A stretch of DNA of 64,000 bases from Helicostylum pulchrum (Eukaryota; Mucoromycota; Mucoromycetes; Mucorales; Mucoraceae), in the NCBI GenBank assembly GCA_025677825.1, contig JAIXMO010000006.1, forward strand, positions 682,001 through 746,000. Reading direction: 5' to 3'. The position numbers were made by a program, and so were the translations under genes. The notes beneath the pieces were generated by a model. The model saw nothing but the letters and a program-made list of their open reading frames with translations. It did no database searches and was not told the DNA's origin. This document shows positions 48,574 to 59,639 of this stretch, piece by piece (position 1 is the first letter of the stretch; every line of letters starts with the position of its first letter).

Positions 48574-49128
48574 ATTGATTAAATATATCAATTTGCTCTT
48601 TACTATTTTTTTAAACGTTTTTTTTTGTAACATGAAATCCATTATTATCTCCAAGATACGACTTATTAAACCCGATGATTGTTACTTTTATAAATGTCAA
48701 ACTAAACTGTATGTAGCATCATATGGGATAGATATATTGCGCGCTATCTACTGTTCTCGAATCATGCGCAGAGAACGGTCGTATTTCGAACTAGGACCAA
48801 AAGATTATGTAACGAAAGGAAGCTATTGGCGAAATGACATGACAGATGTACCAAATATTAATTATAGCATCTTTTTTTTTTTTTTTTTTTTGCCCCTGAA
48901 ACGGCGGTGCGTCAGGTTGTGCTTCGTCAATGCGGTTTGAGTACCATTATTGGACAAGTATATTTATCGTGGTTTAAGTTATACTTTTGAATTCAATTTT
49001 GACTTAATATACCTGTTTCAGTAAATATACAACAGTACAGATAAATAATCGTTTCATAATATAATCTGATTAAATTAAGGCACGCTTTTTCAGTGCGCAA
49101 AGTTTACAACAGTAAACCTGTATATAAA

Positions 49129-49239
49129 TATCATATCATAATTTAATTGTAAACACAAGCTTTTTTTTTTTAGTGTACCCTTCCATATAAAATAATCATA
49201 TCATAATAAAATAAATAAACACACGCTTTTTTCACTGTA
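49129..49239 (+). repeat. Imperfect tandem duplication upstream of pyruvate kinase
   Basis: Two units, 49129-49177 and 49194-49239, each run ATCATATCATAAT, an A/T stretch, AAACACAAGC or AAACACACGC, a T-run, then AGTGTA or CACTGTA. A third, shorter match (CACGCTTTTTCAGTG) lies at 49081-49095. The position 230-380 bp before the start codon suggests repeated regulatory sites, though a simple duplication explains it too. Confidence 0.5.
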
Positions 49240-49379
49240 GCTTTTAAGGTTAGCGGAGCTTATCTCAACGAGATAAGATGATACGTTTGATTGGATCACG
49301 ATAATGCACTTTTTTTTATAGAAGGAACTCACAGTTACTTTGAGCGGAGAGTTATAGAGTGTGGGGTCCTCCCAATTAG

Positions 49380-49386
49380 TATAAAA
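49380..49386 (+). promoter_or_regulatory. TATA box of pyruvate kinase
   Basis: TATAAAA lies 79-85 bp before the ATG at 49465 and is followed by a long CT-rich tract (about 49397-49434), the usual core-promoter arrangement of highly expressed fungal glycolytic genes. Confidence 0.65.
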
Positions 49387-49464
49387 TACCTGGTATTTCT
49401 TTCTCACTTCTTTTTCTTCTTCTTCTTCTTCTTTATATTATCCCTATAATAAAAAACACTCAAA

Positions 49465-51633
49465 ATGTCTCGTATTACCCCCGAAATTACCTCTAATGTC
49501 CAATGGGTCGCTCAAATGAATGTTGATGTTGAACCTACTCACGGTCGTAAAACTACTATTATCGGTACTATTGGTAAGTAATTCTCTCCCCTCCTCCCCC
49601 CCCCCCCTTTTTTTTTGTACGAGTCTAATACCGTAAAAAACTCAGGTCCCAAGACAAACAGTATTGAAATGATTACTCAACTCAGAAATGCTGGTTTAAA
49701 TGTTGTTCGTATGAACTTTTCTCATGGTTCTCACGAAGTAAGTTATTAAGCGCTAAAATGGAAGATGAATAAGCTAACTTATTGTTTCATATAGTATCAT
49801 CAATCTGTTATTGAAAATACTCGCAAGAGTTTCGAACGTAAGTACCTTTTCCTAAATAATAAAAAGCTTAAATATTCATACTATAAATAGTTTATCCCGG
49901 TCGTCCCGTTGCTATCGCCTTGGATAATAAGGGACCTGAGATCCGTACTGGTAACATGGAAGACGATGTTGAAGTAAGTACTATTTAATGATTATTTTTT
50001 TAAAAAAAAATACGTGTGTACTTATAGTAGACCACAAAAAAAAAATAGATTCCCATCTCTGCTGGTCATGAAATGATTTTCAGTGTTGATGAAGAATATG
50101 CTGAAAAGTGTAATGGTGAAGTCATGTATGTTGACTACAAGAACTTACCTAAGGTGATTGAAGTTGGTAAGACTATCTTTGTCGATGACGGTGTACTTTC
50201 TTTCGAAGTCCTTGAGATTTTAGAGAACGGTGTTCGTGTTGTCGCCAAGAACAACGGTAAACTTTGTTCTCACAAAGGTGTCAATTTACCCAGCACCAAC
50301 GTTGATTTACCCGCTCTTTCCGAAAAGGATAAGGTCGATTTAAGATTTGGCGTTGCTCAAAAGGTCGATGTTGTGTTTGCTTCTTTCGTGCGTAGTGGTC
50401 AAGATGTTAAAGATATTCGTGAGGTTTTAGGTGAAGATGGTAAGAACATCATGATTATCTCAAAGATTGAGAACCATCAAGGTGTTGAGAACTTTGATGA
50501 TATTCTTAGTGAAACTGATGGTGTTATGGTTGCTCGTGGTGTAAGTTGATATATTCTTGTGTGTGTGTGTGTGTACGCGCAAATACTAATATGATATATA
50601 TAGGATATGGGTATTGAAATTCCTCTTGAACGTGTCTTTATTGCTCAAAAGATGATGATCACAAAATGTAACTTGGCTGGTAAGCCTGTTATTTGGTAAG
50701 CAAACAAAGAACCTTTTTTTTTATCGATAAAAGAGCTATTCTAACCAATTGCATTACATAGTGCTACCCAAATGTTGGAATCTATGACTGTGAGTTAAAC
50801 TATAATATTTTATTTTTTATTTTTTCTGTGCATGAGTACTGACGTAATATTGTAGTACAACCCTAGACCCACTCGTGCAGAGGTATCTGATGTGGCCAAT
50901 GCAGTATTAGATGGTGCTGATTGTGTCATGCTTTCCGGTGAGACTGCTAAGGGTAACTATCCTATCCAAGCTGTCCAAACTATGCATGATATCTGTAAGC
51001 TTGCTGAAACGGTTATCTGTTATCCTGCTGTATTCAACGACCTCCGTTCTCTTACTGCTTTACCCACTGAAACCACCGAGACTGTTGCATGTGCTGCTGT
51101 TGCCGCTGCTCATGAGCAAGGTGCTGGTTGTATCATTGTTTTGTCTACTTCTGGTAAATCCGCTCGTTTGATCTCCAAGTACAAACCTCGTGCACCTATT
51201 GTTGTTGTCACTCGTAACCCTCAAGCTGCTCGTCAAATCCATTTCTACAGAGGTTGTTTCCCCTTCCATTATCCTAGAGCTTCTTCTAACGCTGCTGCTC
51301 TCTTATCTGCTTCTCACCAAAATAACTCTACTTTTAGTCCTTCTGATAATGCTCCCTGGCAAGAGGATGTTGACTCCAGACTTAAGTGGGGTAAAGTTAC
51401 ATGTTTCATGTACTCAACAAAAAAAATATTAACTCCTTATTTTTTTATTTTTTAGGTTTGGAACAAGCCATGAAATACGGGTAATGATAAGAATCTTATT
51501 TCTTTAATCGATTAGTTTAATTAACTTTGTTTATTGTAGTTTGCTCCAAAGCGGTCAACCCGTCGTTGCCGTTCAAGGTTGGAAGGGTGGTCTTGGTCAC
51601 ACTAATACTCTCCGTGTTATTTACGCACCATAA
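49465..51633 (+). CDS. PYK1: Pyruvate kinase
   Basis: Ten exons: 49465-49573, 49646-49737, 49795-49837, 49891-49973, 50049-50540, 50604-50695, 50762-50789, 50856-51390, 51456-51480 and 51540-51633, giving 530 aa with all phases consistent. Hallmarks: [39 protein letters not shown], the active-site signature around [52 protein letters not shown] and [12 protein letters not shown], and the C-terminal effector domain. It makes pyruvate and ATP from phosphoenolpyruvate in the cytosol, the last step of glycolysis. Exons as short as 25 and 28 nt make it easy to mis-annotate. The fourth intron-flanked exon restores [12 protein letters not shown] as in yeast. Synonymous usage favours GGT and CGT, as expected for high expression. 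Confidence 0.97.
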
Positions 51634-52709
51634 ATTGTTTCTCTTTATTCTTTTATACTCCCTTTCGCTTCTATATATCATCATTACCCCCTATTTCTCT
51701 TCTGCTTTCATATACAAAACAAAAAATACCACACACACACACACAAAAATCTTGAAAAAAAAATATTTGGAGATTATGAAAAAAAAAAAAGAAACTTGTT
51801 ACTGTAACTAGTTTGTCCATACTACAAACAATACGACCAATAAATTAAAATTTATGCGTACAATTACTATTTATTTCTCTTTGTGCTAATAACGTAAATA
51901 AACAACAAAGTTGTATCAAAAAATAAAAAGGAAAAAGAGAAACAAGGGGGACGAGGCATTTTATTTAAAGTATACTTATTTTTTTTTTAAGAAAAAAAAA
52001 ATCGCTTTACCTTAATAACCTTCTTCCATCACAAACAATGATCGTGTACTAATCTTTCCACTATCATCTTTTGACGTTCACTGCCGCGAAGTCCACTTTG
52101 TTGGAGCACCATTGCCCGAAAGCATGAACAGACTTTCCGTCAAATAAATGTGTATAACTCCAAACCGTAGAAAGTATGTCTCTATTCGACAATCATTTAG
52201 GTTTATAAACAGCCTTATTCATTGGATCACTCGGTAAGTATACTATGTTTAGAAACTGTATTACTTGAGCATGATTCTATTAGGTCTAACATGATTTAAA
52301 GGAAGGATCGATTTAAGGGTAGACTTCTCCAGAATTTCTTCACTGCCTTAAAAAAAAGGTGGAATTCTTGGTTCAGTAAAAAAAAAGTGCGACAGATCAC
52401 TTTTCGCGTACATACCTTTATGGATAACAGTTTATCCAAGAAGAGCCCGTATAAATGCAGAAGAAAAATATTAAGTGAAGAAGATAAAATAGTTTACTCG
52501 CGTAATATATTTACTCATCATTATGTCGTATTATTGGTTAATCATTTTTATAAGTACATGTTGCTATCAGTAGTAATAATAAGAAAATCTGAAACTGTAC
52601 CAACATTATCTGATCTGGCTGAGTACTACATGTGCGTGTAAATCGAACGTCTATCCTTCTTTTTTATTGCTGTTATTTTTCTTCTTTTTGTACTTGGAAA
52701 AAAAACCAA
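51634..52709. other. Intergenic with one degenerate repeat
   Basis: Pyruvate kinase 3' flank with (CA)n at about 51730-51743. A second copy of the R3 repeat lies at 52279-52335. The frame at 52387-52641 (84 codons) is basic and shows no domain I recognise. It may belong to the relic complex that follows but I cannot connect it. Confidence 0.4.
52279..52335 (+). repeat. Dispersed repeat family R3, copy 2 (degenerate)
   Basis: Partner of 26978-27030 (see there). Contains TGATTTAAAGGAAGGATCGA followed by TTTAAGGGTAGAC. Confidence 0.45.
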
Positions 52710-53733
52710 TGCGTATGTATTCTGTAAATAAAGTATTAGCTTCTCAATCGCCGCCAAGCAATAACGATCGCTGGAAACTTTCTTCTGCATTTGGAAATCG
52801 AGACTCTGGGGACTGTTCTGCACCCTAATTAGGATTCTGTAAAAAAGAGGTCGACCGCCTACTATGAGAGTACCTAATATCCCAAGTAATAATATATATT
52901 TACCTTTTCTCTCCATGCCTGTTGGACCAGACTTGTTTTATTGTTGCCGCCATTAGATAATATCCAGTTGGGTATAAAGCAAGTAAAGATAAACGCAGAT
53001 CAAGACCACCACGTCCATGGTACATAACCAATTGTATCTTTGGTACTAACAGGTTTCTCCAAACTAATGGTATCTATCATTTTAGCAGTTGGCGATGATA
53101 TAATAGGTTCCGAAAATGCTTTTAATGTAATAATGGGTGATTTAGATTTATATCTATCCAATATAGAAAAAGGCGATTGTGGCCTGTTTCTAAAACCATC
53201 GTTAATGTGTATTGTGCATTGATAGAATACACTTTGCAGCATAATCGCTTTATTCTGTTTAGGACTGGCATTTTTAACATTTGGCATTATGTCCACATGA
53301 GCGAGTTACGACCTGGCGATCAGAAATTTCGGTCTACGGTAAACTTTACCCATTCGATGTGATGACCTGTTTTTTATCCTGTTATAATATATCGCTATCT
53401 AAAGATTTTGAAGGAGCCAACATGAGTCCACTATTTAACGTGGATTCAAAAGGAGTATGCGCTCGTTATGAAACATTAAATAGTAGACAGTTGGATAGAT
53501 TATGTAGTATTGATAACCCGTACAGTGACGAACCAACTGCTGCAATTCAACATGCATATATTCCTATCAGTGAACTAACCCACTACTACAAAGCTGATAA
53601 CTATCTTGCATTCGGTTGGAATTATCTTACACTAAACCTAAATAGAAACAGTGTAATTCGTTTTACTTGGACCCTCATTTACTGGTACTTAGTAATACCG
53701 TGTGATATATGTGTTAAAATAAGACAGTTATAA
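52710..53733 (+). pseudogene. Chitin synthase (myosin-type, class V/VII-like) relic with internal inversion
   Basis: Three pieces. (1) Plus strand, 52710 to ~52895: NKVLASQSPPSNNDRWKLSS then, after a stop and frame change, KRGRPPTMRVPNIPSNN, like the linker before the synthase. (2) Minus strand, 53222 to 52904: RPQSPFSILDRYKSKSPI, VPWTWW, stop, FIFTCFIPNWILSNGGNNKT, SLVQQAWREK. (3) Plus strand, from about 53225: TLCSIIALFCLGLAFLTFGI (membrane helix), frame change, LCPHERVTTWRSEISVYGKL (cytochrome-b5-like start), continuing to AFGWNYLTLN and a stop at 53733. QAWREK, a membrane helix, then LCP is the normal order in fungal myosin-type chitin synthases, so the middle piece is inverted in place. 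The catalytic QxxRW region is absent. Several breaks mean no product. Confidence 0.65.
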
Positions 53734-53797
53734 AATCTTTTTGGGATATTGTCAGGTTGTTTTAATAAATAGTAACACAATCGGTTATAACATAAAT

Positions 53798-53845
53798 TGA
53801 CAGGTCGCTAACTTAGGTATGAGAATAACAAGTTAGCAATTGTCA
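53798..53845. repeat. Imperfect palindrome (hairpin)
   Basis: TGACA-gg-T-c-GCTAACTT on the left pairs with AAGTTAGC-aa-TTGTCA on the right, with a ~16-nt loop. It lies about 65 bp after the end of the chitin synthase relic. It could be the remains of a small foldback element. Confidence 0.5.
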
Positions 53846-55160
53846 TTTAAATACAAAGTAGTAAGTAAATAGTAATCAAAAAGGCGTAAATATATAGCTT
53901 GTATATATCACTATGAAGCTGCTGTGATATTTAACGATAAAATATAAAATGGCGTGCAACGTTGCAAAACTCCGCTGCAACGTTTGAACATTGAGGAATC
54001 AAACTTTTAAAAGATAAACCAGAATTTGAAAAAATTGAGCATTTCAAACAGACAGAATATTAATATGTAAGTATAAACAGCGAGTTTTTTTTTGACAATT
54101 ACATTTAAATCGGCTGATTCAGCCACAAATGACCGATTATATTCGATTCAATAAACCATAACCACTCACTTTTACTGAATGAAAACAAGATTAACAGCTT
54201 CAATATTAAAGCCCCCTTCTTGATTTTCAGAAAGATTTACATTTGTGACATCGTATCTATATGGCGTTTACGCAGCTGTTGTGTTCACGTAGTATACAGA
54301 GATATAATTTAGATATACCTTTACGTACAAAGGCTATAAAACAAATACAATATATTATCTACACCGTATTTGGATCCGTCTACTACTCTTTACATATCGA
54401 CTGCATAAATTTAATAACGAAATATAATGTAACAGTTTATTTCTTCAAGCGATACAATAATCTACAAATATCATTTCGTAAAAGTGATACAAGAATCAAT
54501 TTGTCATCAAAGCTTACTATCTATCCATATTTTCTCACAATCAATTAATATGCTTTCATATTATTATTTTTATTCAATAAAAACATAGCTTCTTTTAGTC
54601 CGTTGCTTGCAGCCCGGAGTATAGAAGGTTTTAACTCATGAAAAAACATTTACTAATCTATACCAGACTATATTTATTAAAAACTGATTTAACTGTGGTG
54701 TTTAGAGGTTTTGTTAATGTAGTGTAACTTAAGTATTATATATTCTTCAGCCGACAGTTGCATTCTCTTGTAAGTATTTCATTATAAAAACCCAATTTGA
54801 CACCGCTGTTGATTAAGGCCCCCGGAAAAAGAAACGTATAAATTTTTGAAGTAAACGTAACCGTTGTATTATCAAGTGCCTTACTTTATTGTTTTTAATT
54901 TCATTTCTTAAGCTAAAGCTATCTTTATATCCATCACCTACCTACCTTTATTAAACTCCTCACTTTTAACATCGCTACTGAAGTAAAATAGATGTATAGG
55001 GGTAACGGGAATAAGTGAGACTTTTTTAAAAGTTATTGGGAAAATCTTGACGCACGGCTGTGTTTACACGATCAATTAAAAAAAGAATGACATTATATTC
55101 TGTTTATTCAACAATGAAAATTCATATATTAAGCAAGTACCTTATACTAGCTGCTTTTTT

Positions 55161-55287
55161 CGCTTGCTACGCTCGCGAAGCAGCGTCACCCTATGGGTTT
55201 AGAGGCGATTATAAATTCTTATAAGATCCCCTCTTCGAGGGGATAGAACAGTCAACTGAGGTTGACAGTTCAATGCTAAACCTCTTG
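55161..55287 (-). repeat. Dispersed hairpin repeat R2, copy 2
   Basis: Better-preserved hairpins than copy 1: ATCCCCTC-TTC-GAGGGGAT (8-bp perfect stem, 55226-55244), GTCAAC-TGAG-GTTGAC (6-bp stem, 55251-55266), and a CGCTTGCTACGCTCGCGAAG-CAGCGTC end. Orientation is opposite to copy 1. GC-rich hairpin clusters in AT-rich DNA recall mobile hairpin elements of fungal mitochondrial genomes or the structured head of a SINE. I cannot tell which. Confidence 0.7.
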
Positions 55288-55734
55288 AAAAAAAAAAAAA
55301 GACCGGGGATTAAATTCCGCTTCACAAAAAAAACACGATTGCAGTATATTGGGCGATATGACATGCGTACAATATTCGTTTGTGTCGACACCACCATATC
55401 ACAGGAAAATCCATTTTAAAAGATGTTAATAAAAGGTAACGGTTCATACTTCTTTTTACTCAAAAATAAACGGGTATTTGTTCTAGAGCGACCATTCGCG
55501 TGATCTAACTACTTTGATTATAAAGAAATAACGAATTTAATTAGCATAGAAGGTGCGTAAACCCTACTTCTAGCTTACATGCTGCCGAAATAAATTTGCA
55601 AAGACACCTGAGAGCTCAAAACCGTAATATGATTGAGAACGTTTAAATCAAATTACTAGTGAGCAAATAATAAGACTAGCGGAACAGGTACGTGTTACTT
55701 TTTATACAATTCATAACAGCTCAAGACATTGATT

Positions 55735-56640
55735 TTATAAACTATTTACGCTCAAGATGATTTAGGAGAGTCTGAAGAAAGTGGATCTTATGGAATAACT
55801 GAGTGATACTGAAAGTTGCCCCGATGCTACTTTACAACAAACATCTATTCTGGCAACTGATGAGTAATTATTTCTTATTGTTAACTTAACCATTTATCAG
55901 TAAAACTTAATAGTTTTTATTAAATAGGGCTTTAGTCAACAGATCGGGCCAAGCAAATGTTTTTTTTTCCAGTTTCTACACCTACGTTTACTTTCCTGTC
56001 TCAAGTAACATAAATTTGAGTCAAAAGTAAAATAACTCTTTAATAAATAACTAGCTGCCGTAGACTTAAAATATCTTACTTAGTGTTTATTTATTTGGTT
56101 TTATTTATACTTATCCCTCTTACTTATCTTTCGTTACCTAACTACCATCCGTATTATAATACATTTCCTAGTTACCTTTCCAAAGATTCATCGCTGATAT
56201 ACACTCCAAAAGGTCTCAACAAGCTATTACTTTATCCAAACTCTTTACATTAAGTATAAGATTTATTGTATTTCCCTCTCTCTATCATATTGACTGATTA
56301 TCTCCTTGTTTTATATAGTATTGCTTGATAACCCTTTCACTGAAGATTAGACGCCCTAATACCATTTCGAATAAATTAAATAAATAATCTACGTAACTAA
56401 CTTGACAACTACATAGTCTGTGCTCTCTTATTATTGTTGACTTCGTGTTTTAGAGGATGTACAAAACTTTGTTGACAGGCAAACTTCTGTTAAAGAAGAA
56501 GCTGTCAATTCTTTCACTACGACGTGAACCAAGACAACAATATATCTGCACAGTATTACAGCCGAGTGGCGAACATTTGAGCATTTTTTGAAAGTATTGC
56601 TACTAGAGGGACATCTCCAAAATGATAAATCGACCTACAC
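55735..56640 (+). pseudogene. Possible coding relics, unidentified
   Basis: Two patches read like protein on the plus strand. At 55735-55950: AQDDLGESEESGSYGITE, then (frame change) LSDTESCPDATLQQTSILAT-DE with a GA/GT donor and a possible acceptor before ALVNRSGQANV. At 56455-56640: EDVQNFVDRQTSVKEEAVNS followed by a stop and ITAEWRTFEHFLKVLLLEGH. Whether they belong to one gene is unknown. I do not recognise a family. Composition is the only evidence. Confidence 0.25.
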
Positions 56641-56883
56641 ATACGTACACAGGAACACTAATATTCTTCTTTTGTAACTTTTGGTAACAAAGGGGTAAAA
56701 GCAAAAGAAAAAAAAAAAAAAAGTGTATTTTACCCTTTGAAATGTGGCTTAGCTCATGACTCATTTTTTTTGAAATGCCACCTAATTTTTTTTTTTTTAC
56801 TATATATCCTCATATTTTTCTTTCTTTTCTATTACATACCTAAACCCTTTTTTTTTCTAATATACAACAATAAAAAAGAAAGA

Positions 56884-59161
56884 ATGAGTTTGACAGTCGA
56901 TTCAAAGAATATCCCTGTCGGTATTTTAGCCATTATTGCCAACTACAAGTTGAATATTACTGTTGAAGCAGGTTCCGAAACAGTTTTACAAGTTGATACT
57001 GTCAAGTTCAACACTGTCGCCAACGTTGTTCGTTATATTATTAGAGCCAACAACCTTTTAAAGGAAACCAGTGCTGAAAACCAAGCTGTTGCTCATATCA
57101 TTGATTTGGCTCTTGCTGGTAACTTGGACGCCTTAAAGGCACGTATCCAAAACAAGTCTACTACCTTCTTGAACGGTGCCGAACCTACTTTGGTTGATTT
57201 CATTGTTTGGTGTGCTTTAAGACAAGAAAAGGGATGTGAATATATTAAGGCTGTTGAGGCTACTGTTGCTGCTCAAGAAGCTATCAAGAAGGCTGCTGAA
57301 CTCTCTGCTGTTGCTTCTTCGTCTCCTGCTGGTGCCTCCAGTAACGGAATTCCCGATGTTCCTGGTACCGGTTCAGATCCTGTCTCTAACCCTATTGATG
57401 CTTTCAAGAACTTTATCACTGTTCAAATTGCTGCTATCGGTAACATTGATCCCGTTGTTGTTTACAATGCCTTGGATAACCCTCGTTCTGTCGAGAATGG
57501 TGATTTAGCTATTGCTTTACCTCGTCTTCGTGTCAAGGGCAACCCTGCTGCCATTGCTAAGGAATGGGCTGCTGCCTTTGTTCCCAACGATTATATTATC
57601 GAGGCCTCTGCTGCTGGTCCCTTCTTGAACTTCCGTTTCAACAAAACCCTTTTAATGAAGATGACCTTGAACTTGGTCTCCAAGACTGGTGAAAACTATG
57701 GTCATAATACCTCTGGTAACGGTAAGACTGTTGTTGTTGAGTTCTCTTCTCCCAACATTGCTAAGCCTTTCCATGCTGGTCATCTCCGTTCTACTATTAT
57801 CGGTGCCTTTGTTCGTAATATCTATCATGCTAATGGTTGGAAGACTATCACTATGAATTATTTAGGTGATTGGGGCAAGCAATACGGTAAGTAATTACAT
57901 ATAAAAATATAAAAGGATTGTGATGCTAAACAAGGGCTGTTTTTTTTTATAAAAAAAAAATATAGGTCTTTTGGCTATTGGTTTCGCTAGACATGGTTCC
58001 GAAGAGAAGCTTTTAGCTGATCCTATTAAGCATTTATATGATGTTTATGTTCAAATCAACCGTGATGCTGAAAACGAACCTACTATTCATGACGAAGCAC
58101 GTTCTTACTTCAAGGCTATGGAAGATGGTGATGAAACAGCACTTTCTTTATGGCGTCGTTTCAGAGATTTATCCATTGTCAAGTACAGAGATATTTATTC
58201 TCGTCTTAACATTCACTTTGATGTTTACTCTGGTGAATCTCAAGTTGGTAAGGGTATGGCTGAAGCCATGAAGTTACTTCATGAATGTAAGATTTTAGAA
58301 GAATCCGAAGGTGCTTTGATTATCGATATGGAAAAGTATAAGCTTGGAAAGACTGTTGTTCAAAAGAAGGATGGTACCACTCTTTACCTCACCAGAGATA
58401 TTGGTGCTGCTATGGAACGTTATGAAAAGTACAAGTTCGATAAGATGATTTATGTTGTTGCATCTCAACAAGATTTACATTTGAAGCAACTTTTCAAGAC
58501 CTTGGAATTGTTGAAGTTTGATTGGGCAAGTAAGCTTGAGCACGTTAACTTTGGTATGGTTTTGGGTATGTCTACTCGTAAGGGTACTGTTGTTTTCCTT
58601 GAAGATATTTTAGAAGAAGCTAAGGAAACCATGCATGATGTTATGCGTAAGAACGAAAAGAAGTATGCCGAAGTCGCAGATCCCGAACAAGTTGCTGATG
58701 AAATTGGTATCTCCGCTGTCAAGATTCAAGATAACTCTGCTCGTCGTATTAAGAATTACGATTTCGATATGAGTCGTATGTGTACATTTGAAGGTGATAC
58801 TGGGCCTTATATTCAATATGCTCATGCTCGTCTTGCCTCTGTTGAGCGTAAGAGTGGTAACGCCATTAACCACAATGCTGATTTAAGCTTGTTGACCGAA
58901 CCTCAAGCTATTGATGTCGTTCGTACTATTTCTCAATACCCCGATTTGATCAAGAGTTTGCTTCAAGGTTATGAACCATGTAACGTCGTCACTTATGCCT
59001 TTAAGTTATCTCATGATATCTCTGCCTGTTTCGAAAACCTTTGGGTCAGAGGTGCTGATCCCGCTGTTGCTGAAGCTCGTTTGCTCATGTACTGGTCCGC
59101 TCGTATTACTCTTGGCAATGCCATGCGTATGTTGGGTTTGAGACCTCTTGAGCGTATGTAA
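56884..59161 (+). CDS. Arginyl-tRNA synthetase
   Basis: Two exons, 56884-57886 and 57966-59161, give 732 aa. The N-terminus is a GST-C-like/appended eukaryotic extension ending in a Ser/Pro linker (SSSPAGASSNG), then the Add-1 domain (PIDAFKNFITVQIAAIG). The class I signature HAGHLRST (HIGH equivalent) follows VVVEFSSPNIAKPFH, and FGMVLGMSTRKGT supplies the KMSK-type loop (MSTRKG, as usual for ArgRS). The helical anticodon-binding domain ends with the family-typical LGNAMRMLGLRPLERM. The enzyme charges tRNA-Arg in the cytosol. The start at 56884 gives the usual N-terminus. An in-frame Met at 56737 with no intervening stop would add a very hydrophobic Phe-rich 49 residues, which I take for leader sequence. 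Confidence 0.96.
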
Positions 59162-59639
59162 ATTTATTATTTTTTTTTCTCCCCCTACACCCTTTCATCA
59201 TAAATAGTCATCCCTCTCTTGTGTATTATTCCTTTTTTAAAAATAAAATAAAAAACGTTTTTTTTTTCATGTATATTTTTTAAGATTAAAAAATGGAACA
59301 CTTGGGGTTAAAACGGCGCCTTGAATACCACCCTTATCGCAAAAAGCACACAGCGTTTTATTTTGTTTATTCGCATTAATTTCGTAATAATGATAAAATA
59401 GATTTTCCCCATTTTATCTTTTATCTTTTCCCTTTTTTTTAATTGTGAACTCATACATAAGCAAGTGTTTCTTATATAATTATGTGTGCACCTTTCAAAA
59501 GAATCTTTTCCTGGGATATGGTGGTGTCGGTGCAAAAACGGGTACGACAAATAAAAAAAGAGGGCCGTAAAAAGGCATGCGAACGTAATATCTTAATTAA
59601 ACGTTTGCTTTGTACTATAAGTCTAATGATTTTTCTTAG
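59162..59639. other. Intergenic, nothing recognised
   Basis: 3' flank of the arginyl-tRNA synthetase gene, A/T-rich, with no protein-like frame. Confidence 0.4.

Larger units (their letters stand above)
48246..49464. other. Intergenic: R2 repeat plus pyruvate kinase promoter
   Basis: Left part holds the 3' flank of the CM1 gene and the hairpin repeat at 48448-48573. The frame at 48575-48940 has no recognisable domain and runs into poly-T. The right part contains imperfect tandem repeats at 49129-49239 and a TATA box before pyruvate kinase. Confidence 0.5.
53734..56736. other. Intergenic with relics and repeat R2 copy 2
   Basis: No intact gene in 3 kb. It holds an imperfect hairpin at 53798-53845 (TGACA, GCTAACTT ... 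AAGTTAGC, TGTCA), the R2 repeat copy at 55161-55287, and low-confidence coding relics at 55735-55975 and 56455-56640. The frame at 54261-54548 shows no domain. The last ~150 bases are the arginyl-tRNA synthetase leader. Confidence 0.45.

Noticed and set aside
48575..48940. 121-codon plus-strand frame between the CM1 gene and pyruvate kinase
   Set aside because: Runs through a poly-T tract and lacks protein-like hydrophobic spacing. The left edge overlaps the R2 repeat.
50555..50572. (GT)n run in a pyruvate kinase intron considered as a regulatory repeat
   Set aside because: Ordinary dinucleotide microsatellite within an intron; nothing marks it as functional.
53000..53296. 98-codon minus-strand frame taken first as a shadow of plus-strand coding
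   Set aside because: It is real relic sequence (chitin synthase linker and AWREK end) in inverted orientation for 52.90-53.22 kb. Only its first part above 53222 is a shadow of the plus-strand membrane helix.
54261..54548. 95-codon plus-strand frame
   Set aside because: Composition (Tyr/Ile/Asn-rich) is what AT-rich DNA gives by chance; no motif.
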